From assembly GCA_016782645.1 (NCBI GenBank), contig JADHYC010000020.1:1-37535 (forward strand): 37,535 nucleotides of DNA. Direction: 5' to 3'. The notes below the pieces were generated by a model. It searched no databases. It was not told the origin of the DNA and worked only from the letters and a program-made list of their open reading frames with translations. This DNA comes from Fidelibacterota bacterium (GTDB taxonomy: Bacteria; Fidelibacterota; UBA2242). The position numbers and the translations under genes were made by a program. How positions within the stretch are numbered: the first letter of the stretch is position 1; each line of letters starts with the position of its first letter. This document shows, piece by piece, positions 24,560 to 33,363 of the stretch.

Positions 24560-27500
24560 ATGGACTTTAAAAAACATTTAAGACTTTTGACATTTTTAGT
24601 AATGTGCTTGTTGTTGACAACTTCTGTCTGGGGACAAGGTGTTACGACAGCTGGCCTTAGCGGATTAGTAATGGATGAAAATGGCAAGCCTTTACAAGGT
24701 GCAAACGTAATTGCTATTCATGAACCAAGCGGGACACTGTATGGCGCCGCTGTACGTGCAGAGGGTGCTTATAATATTCCCAACATGAGGATTGGAGGAC
24801 CTTACACTGTCAAAGTAACCTTTATCGGTTATAAAGAGCTCACTGAAGAAAATGTCCATTTAAGTCTTGGACAGACATTGCGTCTCGACTTCCAGCTATT
24901 CAAAGAAGCCATTGATATGGAAGCCGTTGAAGTGATTGGCAAACGGGATGAGATCATGAACAGTGATCGTAATGGTGCAGCAACTTTCGTTGGAGCCGAT
25001 CAAGTCGCTCAGCTGCCTTCAATCAAGCGTAGCACAAGGGACCTAACACGTTTAGACCCTAGAAGTGACGGTAATTTTAGTTTTGGAGGACGTAACTGGT
25101 TATATAACAATATATCCTTAGACGGTTCTTATTTTAATAACTCTTTTGGCCTGGACGATCCGGCGCCGGGTGGTCAAACAAACGCAGAACCCATACCCTA
25201 TGATGCTATAGAACAGGTACAGATATCTATTGCCCCATTCGATGTCCGTGAAGGTGGATTTACCGGAGCCGGTATTAATGCAGTTACCAAGAGCGGTACC
25301 AATCAATTTAGAGGTTCGGTGTACAGCTTCATGCGCAATGAAAATTTAACCGGTAACAAGGTAAATGGAGAGGAAGTATCAGCTAACCCCGATCTTACTT
25401 ATAATCAATCGGGATTTACCTTCAGCGGTCCGATCATACAAAATAAAATTTTCTTCTTTGTTAACGCTGAACTTGAAAGAAGAAATGACCCCGGTTCAAA
25501 TTTTGTAGCAGATCGGGATGGTACGGTCAAATTTGGTGAATCACGCGTAGATGCCACGACAATGGATAGAATCCGAAAAAGAATGATGGACGTTTATAAT
25601 TATGATACTGGTCCGTATGAAGACTATACCCACGCAACAAATAACAACAAGCTGATTGTCAAATTAGATTGGAATATTAGACAGAATCATAAATTTACCT
25701 TTCGCTACAATCTGTTAGACGCGGTGCGTGACTTACCGCCGCATGGTTTTGTGCTTAGTTACAACAATACCGGACGCGGTCCCAATTCAAGCAGTTTACC
25801 TTTCAAAAATTCGGGCTATGCCATTAATAATGAATTGAATTCATATGCTGCGGAATTAAACAGCACTTTTGGCGGGAAAATGGCTAATAAATTGTTCTTC
25901 AGTTATAACAGCTTCAGGGATTTCCGCGAGCCGTTCAGTGAAGATTTCCCAACAGTTGAAATCGGTGAAGATGGTGTAACTTACACGACTGTAGGTCATG
26001 AACCCTTTTCAATCCATAATATCTTGGATCAGGATGTCTTACAGATAACAGATAATTTCAGCTACTTCATGGGTAAACATGTCTTTACTCTAGGTCTGAA
26101 CTATGAGCAATTCAAATTCTTCAATTCATTTAACATTTTCCGTCATGGTTTATTTATGTTGCCCTATTTTCTCGATTTTGAAGGCGATGGTATTCCCAAT
26201 GGAAGCACCATTTCAACGCTGGATGAATTTTTCGCAGAAACTGATCCAGACAGTGCTATCAATTTAACCGGAATGGTCGGTTCCGGACCATATAAAGGTG
26301 AAGCAATTGACTACCGTCAATTTTCGGTATATGCTCAAGATGAATTTATGTTAACTCCTGCCCTGAATCTAACCTATGGATTGCGGATTGATATTCCAAT
26401 TTACCAAACCGAACCTGTTAAAAACTCCTTTTCAACAAGCCTGGCATGCCTGGATGAAAATGACAAGGATGAAAAAGTTGATCAGGCAAAATTACCCGAT
26501 TCAAAACCGTTATTTTCACCACGCCTTGGTTTTAACTGGGATGTAACCGGCGATCGCTCTTTTCAACTTCGTGGAGGAACCGGTATATTTACAGGACGTA
26601 TGCCATTTGTATGGTATGGAAATGTAATTTCAAACCCGGGCACCAACCCGAAATTATATCCGGGAATTGTTGAAGCCGATGTGCCTGACGATCACGAAAC
26701 TGACGACGGAAAAGACCGTCTTTATGAAGGAAAATCTATTCTGCAACAATCTTTTGATTTGAATGCCATGGTTCCCGATTTCAAATTACCGCAGGTTTGG
26801 ACTACTAATTTCGCCATTGACAAGAAATTACCAATGAACATGCTTGGAACACTCGAACTGGTATATGGAAAAGACATTAATGCTATTTATATGAGGAATG
26901 CCGATCTGGTTGAGCCTGTCGGCTACCTTGAGGACGGTAGGCCCTATTTTGGCGCCAAGGATCTTGCTCATGAGTTGAATACAGCCTATCCCGGTGAAAA
27001 CGCCGGCGTTTATGTCATCGATAATACCAATGAAGGTCATAACTTTACCATTACTACTCAGTTAAGAAAGTTCTTTAACAACGGACTCGAAACCAGTTTT
27101 TCATACACTTACCTGAATGCGAAGAACAATCTGAAATCCACTGAGATAGCGAGTGTATTATGGCAAAGCCAGCCTGTTCAGGGCGACCCGAACAAACCAA
27201 ATATCAGTTATTCGGAATTCGGAAACCCGCATCGATTCATCGGAACAACGAATTATCGGCACCAGTGGTCTGATAAAATGGCTACGAGTATCGGTCTGTT
27301 TATGGAAGTCGCACAGGGTAACAGGTACATCTACTCCGGCGGAAACAGGTATTCTTTTATCTACTCAGGTGATGTAAATGGTGACGGTTATGGCGGAAAT
27401 GATCTTATCTATATCCCGGATGACGCTAGTGAAATCAACCTTCAGAATGTGACTGACGCTCAGGGTGCTGTTACTTATTCAGCCGCAGACCAGTGGTCGG

Positions 27501-27877
27501 ATCTCGATAAATTTATTAAACAGGATGATTACTTAAGCAGCCACAGAGGGGAAATAGCCGAAAGAAACGGCGCAATTAATCCCTGGTTCAGCAATATTGA
27601 CCTTCGGGTTCTTCAGGATTTCTACCTGAATGTTGGCGGACATAAACATACGTTTCAGTTTAGTTTCGACATCTTAAACGTTGGAAACCTGATTAATGAT
27701 GGATGGGGTGTGAGAAAAATCGCCAGTGCGTCTGCTACCTCGCCTTTGAAACTCGTTGGCTGGGATGCTGAAGATGAACCTGTCTTTAATTTCACTGGCC
27801 CCGATAAGACCTTTATTGACGATCCGAGTATTTACTCTCGTTGGAGAATCCAAATCGGTTTACGGTATATATTTTAG
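24560..27877 (+). CDS. Oar-like TonB-dependent outer-membrane receptor
   Basis: A 1105-aa receptor of the Oar (OmpA-related) subgroup. Residues 1-26 are a signal peptide (ending WGQ). A carboxypeptidase-like regulatory domain follows (32-115, GLSGLVMDENGKPLQGANV). The TonB-box region is EAVEVIG (121-127). The plug (about 130-250) contains SLDGSYFNNSFG, EQVQISIAPFDVREGGFTGAG and INAVTKSGTNQFRGSVY, the Oar signature. The barrel ends WRIQIGLRYIF. A strong AAGGGG ribosome site precedes the ATG. No SusD or PorV partner is adjacent, unlike the first receptor. Base composition looks somewhat richer in GC than the 3893-6625 receptor. Oar-type receptors import or export large ligands; the substrate here is unknown. 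Confidence 0.92.
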   Translation: MDFKKHLRLLTFLVMCLLLTTSVWGQGVTTAGLSGLVMDENGKPLQGANVIAIHEPSGTLYGAAVRAEGAYNIPNMRIGGPYTVKVTFIGYKELTEENVHLSLGQTLRLDFQLFKEAIDMEAVEVIGKRDEIMNSDRNGAATFVGADQVAQLPSIKRSTRDLTRLDPRSDGNFSFGGRNWLYNNISLDGSYFNNSFGLDDPAPGGQTNAEPIPYDAIEQVQISIAPFDVREGGFTGAGINAVTKSGTNQFRGSVYSFMRNENLTGNKVNGEEVSANPDLTYNQSGFTFSGPIIQNKIFFFVNAELERRNDPGSNFVADRDGTVKFGESRVDATTMDRIRKRMMDVYNYDTGPYEDYTHATNNNKLIVKLDWNIRQNHKFTFRYNLLDAVRDLPPHGFVLSYNNTGRGPNSSSLPFKNSGYAINNELNSYAAELNSTFGGKMANKLFFSYNSFRDFREPFSEDFPTVEIGEDGVTYTTVGHEPFSIHNILDQDVLQITDNFSYFMGKHVFTLGLNYEQFKFFNSFNIFRHGLFMLPYFLDFEGDGIPNGSTISTLDEFFAETDPDSAINLTGMVGSGPYKGEAIDYRQFSVYAQDEFMLTPALNLTYGLRIDIPIYQTEPVKNSFSTSLACLDENDKDEKVDQAKLPDSKPLFSPRLGFNWDVTGDRSFQLRGGTGIFTGRMPFVWYGNVISNPGTNPKLYPGIVEADVPDDHETDDGKDRLYEGKSILQQSFDLNAMVPDFKLPQVWTTNFAIDKKLPMNMLGTLELVYGKDINAIYMRNADLVEPVGYLEDGRPYFGAKDLAHELNTAYPGENAGVYVIDNTNEGHNFTITTQLRKFFNNGLETSFSYTYLNAKNNLKSTEIASVLWQSQPVQGDPNKPNISYSEFGNPHRFIGTTNYRHQWSDKMATSIGLFMEVAQGNRYIYSGGNRYSFIYSGDVNGDGYGGNDLIYIPDDASEINLQNVTDAQGAVTYSAADQWSDLDKFIKQDDYLSSHRGEIAERNGAINPWFSNIDLRVLQDFYLNVGGHKHTFQFSFDILNVGNLINDGWGVRKIASASATSPLKLVGWDAEDEPVFNFTGPDKTFIDDPSIYSRWRIQIGLRYIF

Positions 27878-27904
27878 TTGAGAAATAAGATGTGATATAT
27901 TATG

Positions 27905-27926
27905 GGCCGGTGTGAAAACGCCGGCC
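27905..27926 (+). terminator. Hairpin after the Oar-like receptor
   Basis: GGCCGG (27905-27910) pairs with CCGGCC (27921-27926) around a 10-nt loop. The T-run after it is weak (TGTATTATTTGG), so termination efficiency is uncertain. Confidence 0.5.
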
Positions 27927-27986
27927 TGTATTATTTGGCAATCTGTCATATTCTTAGAGTTAAATATTAAATAATTGACTTTTTGA

Positions 27987-28301
27987 GACAAAAATATTAT
28001 TAACAACAATAAATCCGGATTTGACAACTTTTTCTTTGACTTAGATGGAACGATTTCAAATCCTAAAGAAGGTATTGTAAATTGCATTAATTATGCGGTT
28101 GATCGTATTGAAGGAAAACTATTATCAGAATTTCTTGATCGGTCTCCGGATGCTCCCGGTGTCATTCACTTATACGCCTCAAATTTAGATGCCAATAAAA
28201 AGCATATTTTGCCTGAAGTTCTTGAGCAGTTAGTCATAGAAGAAGATAAAGAAATGGAAATATATGCTACAAAAGCAGAGTATCCTGAAGAAGATAGTTA
28301 A
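27987..28301 (+). pseudogene. HAD-family phosphatase remnant without a start codon
   Basis: The frame is open from 27987 to TAA 28299-28301 but has no ATG, GTG or TTG near its start. It begins (from about 28014) SGFDNFFFDLDGTISNPKEG, a perfect HAD motif I in the phosphoglycolate-phosphatase style (FDLDGT, then KEGI). After about 30 residues the family match ends, and an unrelated acidic tail runs to the stop (ending AEYPEEDS). Without motifs II to IV it cannot be a phosphatase. It looks like a gene head joined to foreign sequence by deletion. A related intact HAD gene is at 23697. Confidence 0.65.
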
Positions 28302-28517
28302 AAGTCAGACGATGGAACGACAAGTTAATACAAAACAAAAACGCTAACCATTGTTTCCACCTGACCGTAAAAGCTGTTAACTTTTTGAGAGTTTGAGAGA
28401 TTAGGACATGATTTTTGAATTTTTTGCAGCTCATTTCGAATAAAATTTGCGGCAGGTGAAACTTGCCAGTTAGGTGTGATAATTCGACTAAATTTAACAT
28501 TTAGGGAAAAGATAGTT
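28302..28517. other. Intergenic region before the membrane-protein gene
   Basis: No gene seen. A small hairpin GGCAGG (from about 28451)/CTTGCC lies before the gene. The minus-strand open frame here (28267-28500) resembles nothing I know and lacks a ribosome site. Confidence 0.4.
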
Positions 28518-29405
28518 ATGAAAACAATTAAAACTATCGGATTATTAATTATAATAACAATTCTTCAATTTATTGCTATGATAATTTCTACACAAGTAAT
28601 CCAATTTGGCCCGGATTTTGTTTTAACACCAGAGGAAGCATCGCAATCAGCCTTATTACTAGCTTTTGTATCATTAATAAATTCCAGTATAATTATTTAC
28701 TTTTTTAAAAGAGCGAATAATAAAGATTATAAACTTTTATTTTGGTTTATCTTTATATGGTTTGGAATAGGTACATTTATGACCCAAATAGAAACATGGT
28801 ACTTTATAGATGCCTTCTCGCTATTAAACAATGATACATTAATGAAAATATTTTTAATGGGATTTATTAATACTTGTTTGATCATCCCAGCAAGCTTCTT
28901 CATAATCAGTAGTAAGTCAAATGAAACGATTAATATTGAAATTAGAAAAGCATTAAATGTAAAAATAATAAAATCTGCATTATTTATATCTGTAGTTTAT
29001 GTCACTCTTTACTATCTGGCAGGTTATTTTATTGCCTGGCAATTTGATGCTATACGTATGCATTACTCTGGCTCACTTGAGAAATTGTCTTTTTTTGAGC
29101 ATACAATCTCTCTTTTAAAAACTGATCCTTATTTTTTCCCTTTTCAAATTTTCAGAGGCATATTATGGTTTTTCATTGGGATTCCATTTTTTATAATTCT
29201 AAGTAAGAATCGAAAAGAATGTATAATTTTTTCATTTTTTGTATTTGCGCTTTTACCATCTGTACAACTTTTCCTTCCCAACCCATTAATGTCGGAAGCG
29301 GTTAGAATGGGTCATTTCATCGAGGGTTTTATTTCGAATGGAATTTTTGGTGTAATTGCTGCTTTGGTATGGCTGAAATATGATAAAAAATTGACAATAA
29401 AATAA
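28518..29405 (+). CDS. Multi-pass integral membrane protein of unknown function
   Basis: A 295-aa protein with about eight hydrophobic helices (for example IGLLIIITILQFIAMIIS, ALLLAFVSLINSSIIIYFF, LFWFIFIWFGIGTF, IFLMGFINTCLIIPASFF). I start at ATG 28518 because AGGGAAAAG lies just before it; a GTG at 28476 adds 14 unlikely residues. No motif of a transporter, protease or kinase is visible. The gene stands alone, downstream of a HAD remnant and followed by a gene-free kilobase. Function unknown. Confidence 0.75.
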   Translation: MKTIKTIGLLIIITILQFIAMIISTQVIQFGPDFVLTPEEASQSALLLAFVSLINSSIIIYFFKRANNKDYKLLFWFIFIWFGIGTFMTQIETWYFIDAFSLLNNDTLMKIFLMGFINTCLIIPASFFIISSKSNETINIEIRKALNVKIIKSALFISVVYVTLYYLAGYFIAWQFDAIRMHYSGSLEKLSFFEHTISLLKTDPYFFPFQIFRGILWFFIGIPFFIILSKNRKECIIFSFFVFALLPSVQLFLPNPLMSEAVRMGHFIEGFISNGIFGVIAALVWLKYDKKLTIK

Positions 29406-30040
29406 AAATTGAACAGCCAGAGATATAGGTTACATTATCTATGTCCTTGGACTGTACCAATATTACACCTAACAAAAAAAATAAAGCTGACTGGAACAGC
29501 AATTGGCGAATTTGGATTTTCGGTGCTAGCAAGACGTTTTTTAAAATATTGAAATACAGTGCGCCGTATGTTCCAGCAGGTTATTTTTATCGTTGGGATA
29601 CTTTGCTCCAGAAATATTTTCATTCCCCATGCACACTCTATTCAGGAGATTGGCTTTCCGGTATGGTTCAGGATCGAGCCTGTAAATAATTTTGTATAAT
29701 TCGCCATCCCACCAGATCGATTCTATTCTATCCAATCTTTAATAAACAACATCCATCCCGAGGCATCGGGACAAATAATAATGAAAGTACATTCCTATCA
29801 ATGTTATATTTGTGAAATTCATGTGTCGTAGACATCCGGTTTGAGAATCCGGCTACTGACGAACAACTGACGGATAATTCGTGGTTTGATTGAATTCCCT
29901 TTCCCACTCCAAAGGAATCCCTTCGGAACAAAGCCCGCTGCTACATCACTTTCCACTTTTACCTTTTTCCTTCTCAATTTCCCCACCACTCCAATACTCC
30001 ATTACTCCATCATCTATTATCCATTTCTCCATTTGACACA
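29406..30040. other. Gene-poor region
   Basis: Several minus-strand open frames of 60-70 codons overlap here, but they have no recognisable family and are broken by stops, as in decayed sequence. The stretch has a perfect small hairpin (29756-29771) and no supported gene. Confidence 0.4.
29756..29771. repeat. Small palindromic hairpin
   Basis: TCCCGA (29756-29761) and TCGGGA (29766-29771) pair around GGCA. It resembles the hairpin inside the IS30 remnant at 3446-3465. Confidence 0.5.
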
Positions 30041-30144
30041 TTCAGTTGGACAAAAAACGCTTCCGTTACTCGTTCGGCAACTTCCGTTGGCTATTCGGCA
30101 GTTTCAGTTGAACGTTCGGCATATTCCGTTGAACTTGCGGCAAT
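30041..30144 (+). repeat. 21-bp tandem repeat, four full units plus a partial one
   Basis: Units starting TTCCGTT or TTCAGTT run 30061-30081, 30082-30102, 30103-30123 and 30124-30144, each 21 bp and ending in a CGGCA-type core. A degenerate unit begins at 30041. The period is a multiple of three, so both strands give heptapeptide repeats (RQFPL-type on plus, QRKLPN-type on minus). No long ORF includes them. Confidence 0.8.
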
Positions 30145-30191
30145 TTCCACCGGATGCATTTCGATTCTACCTGCTAAGTATTTTAAGACAG

Positions 30192-30211
30192 CCCACGAAT
30201 TAATTCGTGGG
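30192..30211. repeat. Perfect 20-bp palindrome
   Basis: CCCACGAATT followed by AATTCGTGGG, a perfect ten-base inverted repeat without spacer. It could be a cruciform or a protein-binding site; no gene abuts it. Confidence 0.7.
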
Positions 30212-30323
30212 TTCATAAGTAAATCCGGAAAAAAGTGAACTGTTTAAACAGTTTTTGAAAATAATTCTCTCAACATTTTCTTAGATCGAACTCACGTTAA
30301 AATAATTTGTAATAGCTTTTTAA

Positions 30324-30352
30324 GCTCGGTTTTTTAACCGGGCTTTTTTTTT
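30324..30352 (+). terminator. Strong rho-independent terminator with no visible upstream gene
   Basis: GCTCGGTT (30324-30331) pairs with AACCGGGC (30336-30343) around TTTT, followed by nine T. The nearest plus-strand gene ends at 29405, so it may close an unrecognised transcript. Confidence 0.8.
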
Positions 30353-30456
30353 ATGTATGTGAAGAACTCAAGGTTCTTTGCGTTCCGTCGATTATCTGAA
30401 TTAGTATCCCTATGTTTTGTTGTCTTCTCTTCGATAAATTTAAGTTTGCCCCCTTT

Positions 30457-30524
30457 CTCTTAAGCCGACGGTCGTAGGTTCTCTCGAGGAGACACCGTTA
30501 GGGGAACCCTACTCGGGGTACTCC
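30457..30524 (+). repeat. Direct repeat copy 2: interrupted tRNA-Lys(CUU) 3' half
   Basis: Repeats 22377-22400 at 30457-30480 and 22406-22422 at 30508-30524. The 5-base T-loop segment CGAGT of copy 1 is replaced by 27 bases (30481-30507) with CTCGAG and a pairing GGTTC...GAACC. The 5' half of a tRNA is missing here too, so it cannot be functional. Confidence 0.75.
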
Positions 30525-30750
30525 TTTACACTTCAGTTCGTTTCGTTACGAGGGGCAAGCGTTAGAAAGTTGATTTTATCAAGTTCGAGACTTGTTCGTC
30601 GTAATGAAATGTAGACGAATAATACGGCACCTGCTGGATGACAATTGCATATCAGAAATACAATTTTTAGGTTGTAATTTCCCTTTTTCATTTTCAAATT
30701 TTCAACCATTATGAGGATAATATAAATAAACAGTTAAGAAAGGGGTTAAC
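30525..30750. other. Intergenic region before the dipeptidase
   Basis: No gene seen. AT-rich DNA from about 30650 should hold the promoter of the dipeptidase gene, but no clear boxes stand out. Confidence 0.4.
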
Positions 30751-32391
30751 ATGCTTCGAAAAATCACAATGGTTCTGAATCCAATGAAGTCCACAATATC
30801 ATTTTTAATACCATTTCTTTTTATGTTGAATATCCCGGAAGCTCTTGCTCAGAATATTGGTGAAAAACCGGATTGGATTGCCGGTCGACCGGATGGCTGT
30901 ACTACAATCACAGTAGGGAGAAAAGCCTCTGCAGATGGTTCGGTGATTACATCTCACACCTGTGATAGTCACCGCAACCGCTCCTGGTTGAATATTACAC
31001 CTGTCAAGAAGCACAAGAAGGGTTCTATGGTAACTATGTTAAAACGAACTAAGGACGATTCCTTAGCAATGCCAGCTTACCAACATGTTCCAGTTGGGAA
31101 AATTCCGCAAATAAAATATACTCATGGTTTTATCAATACTTCTTACCCATGTATGAATGATCATCAGTTGGCTGTTGGTGAATCTACATTTGGGGGACGT
31201 GGAACACTGAAATCGGATGATGGACTTATTGATTGCCCACAATTGGTAAAGTTGATGTTAGAACGATGCACAACTGCCAGGGAAGCAATCAAATTGACGG
31301 GGGTACTGACAAAGAAATATGGATATATAGATGAAGGAGAGTGCTTGACGATTGCTGATACTAAAGAGGTCTGGCATCTGGAAATTGTTGGACCGGGTAA
31401 GGGAAATAGAGGCTCGATTTGGGTGGCACAGAGAGTGCCGGATAATCATGTTTCGGTTAATGCGAATGGCAGTCGCATACGACAGATTGACCTGAAAAAC
31501 CCGGATTATTTTATGGCATCAAAGAATGTTTTTTCGGTAGCTCAGGATAGCGGCTGGTGGAATCCGAAAGACGGGGAATTTGAGTTTTGCTATGCTTATG
31601 ATCCGGAGGGTCGTACATCTTTTGCTGCACGCCGCAGAGAGTGGCGTGTATTGGATCTGGTAGCACCTTCTTTGAAGCTGCATCCTAATTCAGAAAATTA
31701 TCCGTTTTCAGTGAAACCTGACACTTTAGTTACTATTGAGAAAATGGTAGAAATTTTTCACGATTATTTTGAAGGAACGGATTTTAATTTTGTTAAAAAT
31801 ATTAAATGGGTCAATAAGGAGGGTAAGACTGAAATATCTCCATTTGCGAATCCTTTTATGCCTTATGACATGAACTATATTTTTATGATAAATGGTGGTT
31901 GGGGCTGGCGAGGTGAACGTCCTATTGCACGTTGGTACACAATGTATGCGACTATTACACAGTCTCGCGACTGGTTGCCTGACGAAGTTGGTGGAGTAGT
32001 GTGGCTGGCATTTGACAATATAGCGACATCCATTTATATTCCGCTTTATTGTAGCATTATGGATGTTGCAAAGTCATATAAAACACCTGGACGGGTAAAT
32101 GGCTTTACTCGTGAGTCAGCCTGGTGGGGATTTAATCGTCTGAGTACTTTAGCCGCTCAGCGCTGGGGAGATATGAGAAAAGATGTTGATGCTGTTTGGG
32201 GACCTCTCCAGACCGAGTTGTTTGAAAACCAGCAAAGTGTTGAAAAGGAAGCATTGAAGTTATTAAAGAAGAATCCCAAAAAGGCTATAGATTATTTAAC
32301 GAAATATAGTGTACAATGTGGTGATAAAGTATATAAACGTGCATGGGAACTTGGGGATGAGCTCTGGACGAAATATGATGAGAAATTTTAG
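30751..32391 (+). CDS. Secreted C69-family dipeptidase (PepD-like Ntn hydrolase)
   Basis: A 546-aa exported peptidase that should cleave dipeptides. Residues 1-33 are a signal peptide (ending EALA, then Q). The likely nucleophile is Cys50 in GRPDGCTTITVGRKASADGS, the C69 start motif, followed by SHTCDSHR. Other family blocks are FGGRGTL, LMLERCTTAREAI, GYIDEGECLTIADTKEVW and NHVSVNANGSRI. In this class the Cys must become the N-terminal residue, so about 16 residues after the signal peptide would be removed as a short propeptide. AAAGGGG lies 6 nt before the ATG. It stands alone, with no clear link to its neighbours. Family is confident; the substrate preference is unknown. Confidence 0.92.
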   Translation: MLRKITMVLNPMKSTISFLIPFLFMLNIPEALAQNIGEKPDWIAGRPDGCTTITVGRKASADGSVITSHTCDSHRNRSWLNITPVKKHKKGSMVTMLKRTKDDSLAMPAYQHVPVGKIPQIKYTHGFINTSYPCMNDHQLAVGESTFGGRGTLKSDDGLIDCPQLVKLMLERCTTAREAIKLTGVLTKKYGYIDEGECLTIADTKEVWHLEIVGPGKGNRGSIWVAQRVPDNHVSVNANGSRIRQIDLKNPDYFMASKNVFSVAQDSGWWNPKDGEFEFCYAYDPEGRTSFAARRREWRVLDLVAPSLKLHPNSENYPFSVKPDTLVTIEKMVEIFHDYFEGTDFNFVKNIKWVNKEGKTEISPFANPFMPYDMNYIFMINGGWGWRGERPIARWYTMYATITQSRDWLPDEVGGVVWLAFDNIATSIYIPLYCSIMDVAKSYKTPGRVNGFTRESAWWGFNRLSTLAAQRWGDMRKDVDAVWGPLQTELFENQQSVEKEALKLLKKNPKKAIDYLTKYSVQCGDKVYKRAWELGDELWTKYDEKF

Positions 32392-32688
32392 AGCGCATGA
32401 ATTTTTCACTGTGAAAGTACAGATAATACAAAGTGTAAAATTGATAGTGACTAAATGAAGCGATTTATGTAAGACAAACTATTAGTTTGTCCTTTGTAAC
32501 AGCAGGAAATCTCAAGGCTTGAGTCTACTCCCATATAAACAATAATGAATATAGAGATTCTTGCAAAATTCTGTAAAAATACAATTTCAGTATGATTTCT
32601 TAGTTAATATAATGCTTTGCCTTTTTATATTAATTTTTTCTATATTTACTTTAGCTCGAAGTTACTAATTAAATGAGGAGGGATTAAC
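32392..32688. other. Intergenic region with a hairpin
   Basis: GACAAACT (32473-32480) pairs with AGTTTGTC (32484-32491), an 8-bp stem with a 3-nt loop. It could be a weak terminator of the dipeptidase gene. Nothing else is seen. Confidence 0.5.
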
Positions 32689-32973
32689 ATGGAAACATTT
32701 TTAATGGTAGGTAAATATTCTTCTAATGCACTAAAGGGCATGTGTGCTGAACGGACAAAAGAAGGTACAGACCTGATTAAGAAATATGGTGGTGAAGTAA
32801 AATCTATGTATGCACTATTGGGTGAGAAGGATCTGGTTTTTATTGTTACTTTTCCGGGATTAGAACAGGCAATGAAAGCCTCTATTGCCTTAAATAAATT
32901 GACAGGAATCTCATTCACCACATCACCAGCAGTTACTGTTGAAGATTTTGATAAATTTGTAAGTGAAATGTAG
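32689..32973 (+). CDS. GYD-domain protein
   Basis: A 94-aa cytoplasmic protein that is one GYD (PF08734) domain. It has the familiar pattern METFLMVGKYSSNALKGM, GGEVKSMYALLGEKDLVFI, PGLEQAMKASIALNKLTG and the typical ISFTTSPAVTVEDFDKF end. Members are small ferredoxin-like alpha/beta proteins of unknown function. A strong GAGGAGGG ribosome site precedes the ATG by 7 nt. The gene is short but real: the opposite-strand frame 32646-33113 is its shadow. It stands alone between the dipeptidase and a MITE-like repeat. Confidence 0.9.
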   Translation: METFLMVGKYSSNALKGMCAERTKEGTDLIKKYGGEVKSMYALLGEKDLVFIVTFPGLEQAMKASIALNKLTGISFTTSPAVTVEDFDKFVSEM

Positions 32974-33020
32974 TGGGTTCTCATTACCTCTGACTCTCTT
33001 GGATTAGTTAATGTCTTTTC

Positions 33021-33120
33021 CCTATAATGTCCTCCAGTGGTCACAACTGTCACGTAGGTCACAACTGACTCCTTCGGAGACTCTTTTAGAGACTCCCGTT
33101 GTGAAAAGGACATTATAAGG
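33021..33120. mobile_element. MITE-like inverted-repeat element, about 100 bp
   Basis: TATAATGTCCT (33023-33033) is the exact inverse of AGGACATTATA (33107-33117). Inside lie two copies of GGTCACAACTG (starting 33039 and 33058) and a GAGACTC-type palindromic core. No ORF is inside. This has the look of a miniature non-autonomous element or a large structured repeat. Confidence 0.6.
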
Positions 33121-33363
33121 TATGTGGTTGGATTAAGATTTAATCTAATGTTTTCTATAGGATTGGCATCCAGATTTAACTGCCCGAACCGTTATGCTAA
33201 TGGCAGGTAGGTCTTGGGGATTGTTGGGTAATAATCTAATTTAATTTTTTCCATTTGTGATTTATCTCAATTTATTTTGCAATTAATAATGGTAATTTTA
33301 GCCAGATTTTTTGATAGTATTTCCCCAAATCCTCATTACCCTCCAGTCCAGTGTGATTCCCCA
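33121..33363. other. Intergenic region after the repeat
   Basis: No gene seen. GATTAA-GAT-TTAATC (about 33130-33144) is a small palindrome. It separates the plus-strand GYD gene from the convergent methyltransferase gene. Confidence 0.4.

Noticed and set aside
29435..29735. Minus-strand frames (for example LDPEPYRKANLLNR)
   Set aside because: Short, overlapping, without ribosome sites and matching no family I know; at most decayed sequence.
30041..30144. CRISPR-like array
   Set aside because: The 21-bp units follow each other without spacers and no cas gene is present, so it is a plain tandem repeat.
32646..33113. Minus-strand frame of 155 codons
   Set aside because: It is the antisense shadow of the GYD-domain gene and runs through the MITE-like repeat.
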